Shown piece by piece: positions 44,500-54,541 of a DNA stretch of 64,000 nucleotides (the stretch's first letter is position 1; each line of letters starts with the position of its first letter). The stretch spans positions 124,001-188,000 of the forward strand of contig CAJNAR010000002.1 in NCBI GenBank assembly GCA_905220665.1, given 5' to 3'. The position numbers were made by a program, and so were the translations under genes. The DNA is from Albugo candida. Lineage: Eukaryota > Oomycota > Peronosporomycetes > Albuginales > Albuginaceae. The notes under the pieces are model-generated. The model ran no database searches, was not told the DNA's origin, and saw only the letters and a list, made by a program, of their open reading frames with translations.

Positions 44500-46091
44500 A
44501 GGATTCAGCCCAAAGACAAAAGAAGTACGTGTAGGTGCGCTGTTGTGGCCGAGTGGCTTCAAATGATACTTATGAGTCTAGAGCGATGATTGTTTTGCCT
44601 TACTTGTATGGACCATTTCAAGTGACATCAACTGCAGACATTGGATTAGAAGCGCTTGAATTAGACACTCTCTTAGAAATGACACATTGTGTCGATGAGA
44701 TTTACGACACATATCTATCGGCGAGCAATTTGATGTCTGTTTATTTGAACCAGAAGAAAAGACTGAGGTTCTCTACAGACGTCATTTTCAAACGGTATGC
44801 TCTTGTTTACTCTAAGAACAGCAAGTATTTTTCTAAGGGCAGCAGCGAATAATTTTCTAGAAGATACGCCGAACATTCTAAAAAGATTACACGCATGGAG
44901 TTCATGATGTAATGGCGCATTATTTCAGAAAATCATGTCACATTCTGTTGGGATAAATATAAAAGTAGTCAGGGTAACGGGTAGATCACATTGCCATCTT
45001 GCTTTATAGTGGCTGCGAATGAGTTGCACCCGCGACGCTCTTTGTGCTTCGCTCGTACGCATCTGCTTCAATTCCGATTTTAACCGTGAGAAAACAATTC
45101 AAGCCCGTCGAATCGAATAGGACAAAGATGAAATTGCAAACATATAGATTTCCCTGTCTTAAACAGCTTCATATATTTGTATGATATGTGTCTAGTTTGC
45201 TTTCCAACAAAACGCGGCTTCATACACTCTTGAATAGATGCTGTTTGCAAGACACGTGTATACTGTGGACATCGAATGTCCATGTTGCAGTAAGGTCGCG
45301 CTAGGGCGTTTAGTCCCGCATAATAATGTACACACAGCTTATGGCTTCGTTTCCGGAACTGGTCGAGAAGCCCGACGCGATAAAAATCACGTGAAGCAAT
45401 GCCAAAGAATTGAATTTGACCCGAGAACACGCACGCTTTTAGTGGGGCTGGAAGCTAATGGCATGTAGCTTCGCTAATTGGCATATCGAAGCTAGTAAAA
45501 AAAACTGGCGTCACTAAAACGATACGAGACCACATGTGAAAAGCCTACTTGCCTCTTTTTTGATTTGATTTCGCAGGTCTGATAGATCATTGAACTATCC
45601 TTGCTGCATGAAAATCTCTATTTCTTTCTTCCGTCATCTTACAACATTGTTCAACGAATTTCATGCGCTCCAAGCAGTGCTCTCTTATGCACAAAATTTT
45701 ACTGCAAGAGGATCGATGTCCTCCGTGCGCTTCGTGCGAGGGGTCAGGTTTGTAATGCGCTGTCATTGCACGTTTTGTGTTAGTGCGAGTTTACAGATGT
45801 GACAATGCGTTCGGATTTTGCCTCGGGATTGCTTCAAACTTGAACGTATCGCTATTTCCTGTAGGATCGGACTGAAAGACTACGTCGCGGTGATATCTAT
45901 TTTGGGAGAAGGATCTACATTGCTTCGGGCATAATATGTCTTTCAACACGCGCTTCTTCTCTCTCAGCACGGAATTCCGTCAGGCAGCATTCTTCTACGA
46001 GACCAACCAAATTGACCGTACCTACTCTTTGGGTTCGTCAAGTAATGACACATACCACAGAACAAGCATGTACGACTGCATATATTTGCAT
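44500..46091 (-). pseudogene. Gene X copy 1: decayed minus-strand gene facing copy E
   Basis: Reading from a possible start at 46091 (MQIYAVVHACSVVCVIT), the minus strand parallels the unit at 54142-52960. Matching blocks are YYARSNVDPSPKIDIT against YDARSSPVDLDYKKDIT, MFSGQIQFF (45430) against VFTCQINSW, SYKYMKLFKTGKS against VYTSNNYAKVIKTRN, and LADRYVS-ISSTQCVISKR against LADTNMSRISSGTMCHFRKR. The 116-codon frame 45430-45080 is the longest intact piece. Many stops remain, and I do not recognise the family. The hydrophobic start could be a signal peptide. Confidence 0.45.
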
Positions 46092-46482
46092 GTAAACCAT
46101 TTTTAGCCGTAGAAGGTTCCAAAACCCGAGCTTTCAATATAGATTAAAGCCTTAAATGGTATATATCATGTCAAGACGAGAAAGCGTAAATTCTGAAAAA
46201 ATGTAAATCTTGAATCAATCAATGCTTGTCTCGATTGAAATCAGAATAGAGTTTGCTTAAATGAAGCAGCTGCGGTTTACCGCTTTGCGACATTATAGTT
46301 GCACTTGCCCATCGAAGTTCAAAATTTGAAAAAACATAGAAGCCAAAACTCCTCTCCGAAACTGATTCTTTCGGTCAATACTTGCTTATCCCTCAAAAAG
46401 AAGTTGCAAATGAACTGAACATCTGGGATCAATATAATTTGATTTTTAGTTCACAAATTATTGGATGACTCGTTTCAAGAAA
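46092..46482. promoter_or_regulatory. Left part of the divergent promoter of gene X1 and copy E, split by a MULE
   Basis: This block resembles 54143-54530 upstream of the intact copy F. It includes an identical 18-bp string ATGAAGCAGCTGCGGTTT (46261-46278 and 54289-54306) and similar flanks. The remaining part next to the copy E start lies at 48322-48356, on the other side of the inserted MULE. Confidence 0.55.
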
Positions 46483-48312
46483 GGGACTATAAAAAAATAT
46501 ACCAATTTGATAAGTAAATAAAAAATATATATACCACGGCTGTATACTATACGTACGCCTATACACAGCAAAGTAACAGCACTTTCTTCAAAAACAGGAG
46601 TTATACCAATAAAGGGGATATAATTCAAGCAGTAATTGAGTACAACCGAGAATGTAATCGTCTGTTTCATGTGGTGCCAAGTGACAAACGGCGTTATAAA
46701 GCAGTGTACACACAACATGGCTGTTTCTTCGTTGTGCAGCTGCCTTATCGCAGACATTCAGCCCTCCAACAAAATTTGTTTTGCACTCCTGTTAAGTATC
46801 TGAATTGTCAAAGGCGTTTCGAAGATATACAACTGCGAAACAAATTGTTACAAATCCTGCAGTCAGAGATATGGCCATAATATCCGGTAAGTTACAAACA
46901 AAGTTAAGGAACGAAGGGATTTCTGCAACATATATGAAGTGTGCCAACGCACTCAAAAAGCTGAAGCTTGCGTTATACTAAAGTGATACTAAGCAATACA
47001 GCCTCATTCCATCCTACATGGCTGCACTAAACATTCGAGGCCACGAAGCCAAGCTTGAATTCGTAAATGATGAATTCATGCGATTGAGTATACTTTTCCG
47101 GGAAGGGCTTCAAGCATATAAGTCGTACAGTGAGCGTGGAATATCCGTGGATGGCACAATTATGAAGACATCAATCGGGGGACGGGGGTTCTTCTTGTTG
47201 CGTGCTTTCGAAATGGAAACAAGGAGATCCAAATTATCGGATTTGGGCTCGTGTCGGTAGAGAATGAAGAGTAACTGGAGCTGGTTTGTGAAACTCCTAC
47301 TCTATCACCTCCAGCCATCTCATCCGCTATTTGATGGAAAATCTCAACAAAAACACAAGTCTAAGCTGATGAAGAATCTGGCGTGCTTATTGGCTCGTTC
47401 ACGAACAACGGTAGAGTACGAGAAGGCGAAGGAGAATATCGCCAATTTGAACAGCAGTGCGCTGGTGTGGCTACAGGAGGTTGGTCGTGAAAATTGGTCA
47501 ACAGCATACTAACCATGTCCAAGATACAACACTTTGACATCAAACAACGTGGAGGCGATAAACAGCATGTTGAAGGGAATTCGGAGTCTTCCTATCATCG
47601 ACTGCTTAATGGGGATCGAACGCTACGTTGCGTGAATGTAGGCTAAAAATATCAACAAAGTGAAAGGCTAGGGATTACTAAGTCCATATAAATCACGAAA
47701 AGTGGATAAAACAATAGCCGCTGCAAGGTGGGGTGCAATTGATGAATGCTCGATCTGTTGCTATATCGTCGCAATCCGGTCAAGGGTGGGGAGTATTCCG
47801 GTAAATTTTGCACTTCAATTCAGTGATAAATCTGTGCAATGCTCGTGTGGGTACTTCAAAGATGTTGGATCGCCTTGCATTCATGCATTATCAGCATTGA
47901 ATCATTCCAGAAAATTGCTTAACATGGTCACGTATTTTCATGATTCCTGGAAATTATCGACGTTTGCGACCACCTATTCTATGAGCTCCGACGGTAACAT
48001 AATGCCAATAGTGCTGAATAATAATCTCATAAGAGGTGTGTGCAACGCTCCATCTATTCTGAGAAAAAAAGGGCGCCCAAAGAAGAAGCGGATTCCATCG
48101 CAACAAGATGTGGAATGTGCAACCATTTTGGCCATAATCGCAGGAATTGTCCGATAAGGGACGCACAATTGCATGCTTCGTTATCCTTACTACATAGTGC
48201 ATCATTCATCAGAGGTTTTTCATCCTAACCTGGGTTTTCCTCGTTATAATCGTAGTCATGTGTATATGCGTACGTATAGTATACAGCCTTGGTATATTTT
48301 TTTTATGATCCC
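46483..48312 (+). mobile_element. MULE-A2 element with perfect 9-bp target duplication
   Basis: The ends are GGGACTATAAAAAAATATACC (46483) and, inverted, GGGATCATAAAAAAAATATACC (48312), with the subterminal GGCTGTATACTATACGTACG shared on both sides. TTCAAGAAA flanks it at 46474-46482 and 48313-48321. The left TIR is longer by about 30 bp (AATTTGATAAGTAAATAAAA...). It splits the promoter of copy E 36 bp before the ATG. Its transposase is degenerate. Confidence 0.92.
46620..48160 (+). pseudogene. MULE-A2 (MuDR-like) transposase, degenerate
   Basis: The pieces are SDKRRYKAVYTQHGCFFVV (46680; DNA-binding N-terminus), LNIRGHEAKLEFVNDEFMRL (47024), SRTTVEYEKAKENIA and ALVWLQEVG (47390-47490), NTLTSNNVEAINSMLKGI (47530), then the frame 47702-48157 with QCSCGYFKDVGSPCIHAL, an intact SWIM zinc finger (C-x-C...C-x-H), and a zinc knuckle RCGMCNHFGHNRRNCP in a shifted frame. 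Part of the DDE core is deleted (near 47340), so it cannot encode an active enzyme. Confidence 0.8.
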
Positions 48313-48356
48313 TTCAAGAAATTCAACAGCACCTTGCTTATAATCGGTTTTGCCCA

Positions 48357-49913
48357 ATGCAATCAGTACGGGTCGCATGCATTCTTGTGTCGGCATTAGT
48401 AGCATGTCAGTTGCGTATTAGCTATTGTCAGCTTTACCGACAGCAATACCGCCTTATGCCTTCTAAATACAGCGAGGAGAATAATTTAGAGTTGGTTTAT
48501 GAGATGTTTCACAGTGACTTTAGCAATGATGTAGGGTTCGAAAGGATGAATGCCAGCAAAATACGTGAAGGAAGTCTAGATTTTACAATCACTGCTTCTT
48601 TGGGTGGTCAACAACGTCTGAAGAATTATTGCCCTACCGCGTGGATGGATGCTGCTGCGCTGCTCCAAGTCATTGGTCCAATTGAACCAAATCCATAGGA
48701 TTGGAACCCTCCAGCACTTGACAAAATTAATGATGGTCGGAAAGCAAAGTAAAATGTTTGTGCTTCTCAAGACGCCTATAACGTCAAAAATAACTGCAGA
48801 AGATGTCTGATGCAAAGAAGAGAATCAATAAAAGGAGACTTCTTCGTGACGAGTTCGAAGACCGACATAATCGTTAATGTATGCCCACATCGCATTCGAG
48901 GGATGGCATTGCTGAGGCTTGCCGTGCTACTAATGTTTGCCGTTTGCTCACTCAAGAGCGACCACATTTAAATTCTACGTGCGAGCTTGTCTACGATGCA
49001 CAAGTGTCACTATATGCAGTGATTACGATAAGTACCGCATACGGCACGTTGACAAAAAGATCGTACTCTGGACACTCAAATGTTTCAGTGTCAGTATAAA
49101 GCTCGATAAGAAACACAAATTCAAGCGTCGGTGTCCATTCATTAATTGACTTCCAAGGCATCTGTGAATGAACATTGTGTATTGGATGAAGGCGAGTGGT
49201 AATGTTTTCGATGACACACTTTTATTGGTTTGGTATACAAAATCTGGCTACCTCGGGATGAAGACAATTTGGACGAATCTCAAATTGTGAAGGAAGTTCA
49301 TTTGGATATGTGTTACAGACATTACGGCTCACCTCTCCTTAGACAAGCGCTGCGAGACTTGAAATCGTTGTATACGCCAATTATGGCTATTACTTATGGT
49401 CATTACAGCAATTTTGTGGTAGCTTATCATCTGAATTCCACGGATTTAGATAAATGCCTAAATTGTGTTAGGTCCAAGTTCAGTACACCGGTTAGAGCCA
49501 CCGCCTTATCCTCCCTGTTTACTATCCAGTCAGCTCAAGCGGCAAATCTCGGGAAATGCATCACCACAAGTCGCAAATCTGTTTGCTACAGATTCGGGTT
49601 TATCCACGATGATGTGTGCGCTCACGAATCTCTCGTACCCATGGAAGAGGGCACGACGGGACCTTGGATTGGAACTTCTAGAGCACCAGAATCGCACTTA
49701 CATTACCTTTCTTTTATTCAACACCCTTCACTTCGATTTGGAAAACTGGTCCCTGTTGTGCTGGCTTACATCAAAACTCAACAATGCTTGGCATCTTATG
49801 CCTTGATGCACAATGTTGTATTCGAATCAACAGAAAATAAATACTTCTGGATGGAGAGAGGAAAAGGTCCGAGGGGCCGTAATTGTGGGGAGATTCAAGA
49901 GGGAGGAGATTAA
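48357..49913 (+). pseudogene. Copy E: secreted-family paralogue with stops and frameshifts
   Basis: The start MQSVRVACILVSALVACQLR is a signal peptide close to that of copy F, followed by QYRLMPSKYSEENN and DFTITASLGGQQR. TAG at 48696 and TAA at 48750 interrupt the frame, which then still reads CRRCLMQRRESIKGDFFVT. A frameshift moves RDGIAEACRATNVC (48881 frame) out of phase. The last part, 49230-49913, returns to the first frame with CLNCVRS, GKCITTSRKSVC, HDDVCAHE, QQCLASYALMHNVV and NKYFWMERGKGPRG. The overall size equals copy F. A MULE sits in its promoter. Confidence 0.85.
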
Positions 49914-52900
49914 GTGGCACCTTTATGGATGGCGGACATCATATCCACGTACGGGTAACACGATAGATGCATACTTATTGTACAAATGAACGGTCTCGAC
50001 CAGGTACATTACAGTACCTATTCAATGTAAGAAGTAAGGTAGTATAGGCTTTCAATACTGAGTGTCACTTACCTAGAGCACAAAAGTAAGCATTCGAACA
50101 GATTTTGTTGGTGCTTTATCACGTTGAAGGTTAGAATAAGCGTAAAGAAACTAAAGGGATTGGTGTCAAAGATGTTAATTCTATGCATGAGCTGAAGGGT
50201 TTAATATTTGAGCGCAACCTTAGCGCATCCAGGTTCTAGAGTTGCAACCCCAGTTGGGATGCTCTAGTTATCTTCTATTGATAGACACAGAGACCGTCAA
50301 ATCGATATACTCGCTGTCGACTGTCCTCCGAAGGACCTGTAATGTCCATTTCATCGAAGGTGCTGTTTGACAAACCTTTGATCAAGCTTTACGCATTTGT
50401 GAGCAAATCTAATGGACACAATCCATTTTGAAAGAAATTTTAGCCGAAATATGGGATCAACACGATAAACGAGAAGGAGGTGGAGTCTATGTCGGTTTAC
50501 AGACGCTTGATTACTTTTCCGCATGTCTATTGATTAATACTATTTGAGTGCACACGCAGTGCCTCCTTATTGCTACTTCGCTACCCTACATATATTTTTT
50601 TCGTTTGGAGAGGACAGGCTCTTTGCATCAGTGCAAGAGAAGTAGGGTTCTTCTAATCGGTCACGTCAAAGGTCATGGGAGATGAAACATATGAAAAGAA
50701 ATGCGCACAATACGTACAATAATTCCAATTGTGGGCACAGCACGTGCTATGATCATATTCAACGTCGTGATGGAAACACTGAGAAAGAGTCCTGGTAACA
50801 GGTATGTCTCTTTATAATCGCCGAAAGCTCTTTTTTAGAGATGTAGTCATGTACACAGGTTTACTTAAAGCTCATCATGATTGGACCAACCATCAATTCC
50901 GAAGGTTTACCTATCGCTTTTATAGATCCTTTAGTCACCTTCCAATTTCCGTTTGCCTACTTCATGGAAAGCGCAATTGTATATCGAGTTTCAGCGTGAA
51001 AGAAACCGACAATCCCCTCATAGAATCTCAGTTTGGACGCATTGGGCCACTCGTACGAATTAGGAAAGTCAAGTCTATGCGACTGACGAAACCAAAAATT
51101 CGACTAGTAGTCTTCCTGAAACAATGCCCTAGCAGATTTTCTACCACTGCTGGATGAAAATTTTTCAATGGCCAGGACTATCACAAGTCAATTATCCAAA
51201 TGTTGAGGAGAACGTCATTGCTTCACACTTGGCATGAGGAGGTCGTCGTTGCAGTCCTTCTTTGAGATTGTTTGAAATATTCAAGCTTTCTCAACCAGAT
51301 TCAAAAGGTACATGATCGTTTTCTTACTTGTTCCTTATCAGATGTAGTGGTGTCATTGATTGTGTAAGCCAATCGATCGTAAAGAAGACGCTATCAAGAG
51401 AAGGTCATGGCCAATGCGCGCTTCAGCTTGAAGATATTAGAAGAACGTCGACCGACACGATTCGCGGTGATCTTTTTTTTCTCAATGGTGAGACATAAGA
51501 CTGGAAGAGAAAATGCCAGAGCAAGGAGAGACAGAACCTTGAACCCCTTGCATCTACATTTATATGGTAAGGTTCTACTTTTGCCATACGAGTTTGTGAA
51601 AGCAAAATCCTTCCTGTATTTGTTATAGATCTTCTGAAATTCTAAAAAACGAGCGGAATCCATACCGAATCGTATGTCACAGTCAAATGTATTCGTGCGT
51701 TTTCAAATCGATACTGATAAGTTCTTCGGGTACGCTGTTCTTATCTCAACACTCTAGTAACAGCAGAGATTCTCTGAATCAACAACAACTCGCCACTATT
51801 GAGCTTCACCGATCTCGCACTGTCAGGTTCTAATAGTGCGATCATCACACTTAATGGGCATACCTTTTCCGCTACATTGAGATTTCTGTCTCCACAGCCA
51901 TCTTCATTAAGTCAGCTTTTATATGTGAATTTCAGTCATGGGGTTTCCATATCAGAATGGCGTCTACCCTGTCACAATTACGAGACCTAAAGCGACAGTG
52001 CGCGTATTATTACTTTGCACAACGAAGAATACGAAAATAGTAGGAAGAATTGCGTTTTTGATCCATACTATGATCACATGTGTATTGAAAACACTGCAAT
52101 GTACCAGTGTTCCATAGGAGTATCCAAGCTGTGAAGTACGAAGAATTTTGTATGCCTAAGCTAGATGGTGAGACTATTTACTCTACCTGTACGGAAGCAA
52201 CGACAAAGCAAGCAATATGATCGCTCTATTTAAGGTAGGAAGCGTTTGGATTTAAGTCAACCTAGTAGACAAAGGGGAGATTGAGATATAGATGCTGAAG
52301 CGATAATCCCTAGAGGATGATATGACTAGATATCGACGCTATGGACCCACATCAACCAAATACTTGGCGATCTATGCATTCATTGCTGATGTTGCCTGCA
52401 TCATAGTGTTACCTAAGGTTGTGATAATATACTCCATTTGAGTATTTCACCGGGAATAGCAAGCAAGATATTTCTTACCCCTTCCTCGACATCATTTCAT
52501 TGCGAATTTTTATGAATGTGTGAGAAGCATATCTCGATAAATTCCTAACTTTCGATACGCACTACTCGAGAATTTTTGTAGTTTTCGAGCGATCGGATGA
52601 TACGACATTTCTGACACCACGAGCTGTGCATTCCGGACTGTATGTTCAAGTGATGATAGAGCTACTTTTGATTGTTGTTTACGACATTCATTTCCCAGTC
52701 CCGTTATGACTGTGATAAAGAACCCATAATTCTTTAATGGTATCTGAGTACATCGAATTCAACAATTGCTGTAGATTCATCGTCTACCTTGTTCATGTTT
52801 CTAGATGCCTCCACCTTGTTCTTCGACGTGATTTTAACATAGCTTCTAGGTCAACATTTGCCTACTCTTATCCGTATCGTCCCTCAATCTTGAAAGCGAA

Positions 52901-52950
52901 TTTCACGGGCACTTATGCATTCAGATGAATCCATACTATAGATGATTCTT
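49914..52950. other. Spacer between copies E and F, no gene recognised
   Basis: About 50230-50400 resembles 1640-1900 downstream of copy A. The open frames at 50804-51157 and 51394-51663 show no domain or homology that I can recognise. Some of this may be the decayed 3' part of gene X2. Confidence 0.4.
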
Positions 52951-52959
52951 GGAGTCGAG

Positions 52960-54142
52960 TCTAGCAACATCTCACTGTGCAATGATCTCTTTCGGAAATG
53001 ACACATTGTGCCTGATGAGATACGAGACATATTTGTATCGGCGAGCGACTAAGTTTCTAAGCAGACGGATTCCATCGGTAATGCTTAATCAATGTTAACT
53101 TCGACGAGCAAGCATTCTTTCATGGGCAGTGGTGTACCATTTTCCGCGAGCCACGCTACGGAATTGGAGGAGGAAAACACAACTGACGTTTATTGTGTAC
53201 GGAATGACTTCCATTCTTGTACCGAATCTCGGAAAATGTTGAATTCTTGAGCGATCGCCATGATAAGTATGCGCTCCTGATCCAGTCATCCGAACTACCG
53301 GCGACGCCCACGTAAAAGGATCACTCAAAGCACGTAGAATGAAGAGGACAACGAATAGGCGCAAGCATTAACATTCCGTGTCTTGATCACCTTCGCATAA
53401 TTGTTAGATGTGTATACACTTACATCCGAACGTGATGCGGCTTCAGTAGTATAAAGACGTTCTGGTCGCGAAAACTAGACTGTATACTCTGTACAACTGA
53501 TGCGCACATCCCGTTGTACAACTTGTAGCTCTGGGGTATTCAATGCTACTTAATCTTGTACCATAATTTTAGATCATTTCACGTCTATTGGTCGCAGGAG
53601 TAAGACAGAGATGAAATCGACGTATATGTATGCCAAGAATTGATCTGACACGTGAACACCTATTGTTGCAATAAGTGTGAATGCAACTGATATAGCGTCT
53701 TGACATTTCCAGCGGGTTTTATCTAGATATTCTCACTTCGTATGACACGGTTGTACTCTTCTCGCGCCGTGCAAACTTGTTTCTTCTTTCCGCCGCCAGC
53801 TTGTGAAATTATGTAGTGACTTCTAAAGGCTATAAGCAGGGCTTTCCTCTGCACTAAAGATTGTTGGCAAAAGTCTCCGTGTCGTTCTTGCACTTTTACG
53901 CTGCTCCACCCTTGGACCGATGCTCGCTATCAAAGCTTTTCAAACGAGAGATGACGTGGAGTAATGTCTTTTTTGTAATCAAGATCTACCGGTGAGCTTC
54001 GTGCATCATATATCGATACTTTTTTTTGGCACGGAATTCCGCAAGCCAGCGAGACAATTACGAAACTAATGAGACCGTACTTAGTCTCTAGGTTCATCCC
54101 TGTAATTACACCAATCATTACGACTGAATGAAGCAGCCTCAT
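52960..54142 (-). pseudogene. Gene X copy 2: minus-strand gene facing copy F, decayed
   Basis: The first exon-like frame (54142-53930) encodes MRLLHSVVMIGVITGMNLE, then LACGIPCQKKVSIYDARSSP and ITPRHLSFEKL. After two adjacent stops the same phase stays open for about 65 codons (QQSLVQRKALLIAFRSHYII, TAREEYNRVIRSENI). Further blocks down to about 52960 match gene X copy 1 (LADTNMSRISSGTMCHFRKR). Conservation of protein-level blocks in two copies argues that the minus strand was once coding. The product may have been secreted; family unknown. Confidence 0.45.
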
Positions 54143-54541
54143 CAGCTCTGGAAGGTTCCATATTCTTTAAAACCTGCATAAAGAGCATAGAAGCGATAGA
54201 GGGGGAAATGTGGCTAACCATAGAAAAAACGCAAATATTTGAATCAACCAATGTTTATCTCGATATGATACAAAATAGTTCGGCATCAATGAAGCAGCTG
54301 CGGTTTCCCGATTGCGAAATCATCGTTGTTCTTGTCCATTGAATTCTGAATTTCTTTTAAATTGGAAGCCACAAGTTTTCCAAAAACCGATTTTATTAGT
54401 CGATATGTAACAACTACACGAAATGTCTGTTCTTTCTACGGCGCATAGTGGGAGTAAATTTGCTGACTTTTCTTCTACGGAATCGTTGAAAGACCTGTTT
54501 TTCACATTCACTAAACAATCTGCTCTCCAACGCTTTACCAC
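54143..54541. promoter_or_regulatory. Shared divergent upstream region of gene X2 and copy F
   Basis: About 400 bp separate the two start codons. The block is conserved with 46092-46482, including the 18-bp ATGAAGCAGCTGCGGTTT at 54289-54306, which contains the E-box-like palindrome CAGCTG. No TATA box could be set with confidence. I infer a bidirectional promoter from orientation, spacing and conservation. Confidence 0.5.

Noticed and set aside
44535..44852. Plus-strand 105-codon gene
   Set aside because: The related sequence near 53 kb conserves the minus-strand reading better (LAD..S.ISS...CHFRKR), so the plus frame is taken as a shadow of gene X1.
53095..53364. Small secreted protein on the minus strand beginning MRLFVVLFILRALS
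   Set aside because: The frame lies within the gene X2 relic in another phase and has no counterpart in gene X1, so it is probably a chance frame.
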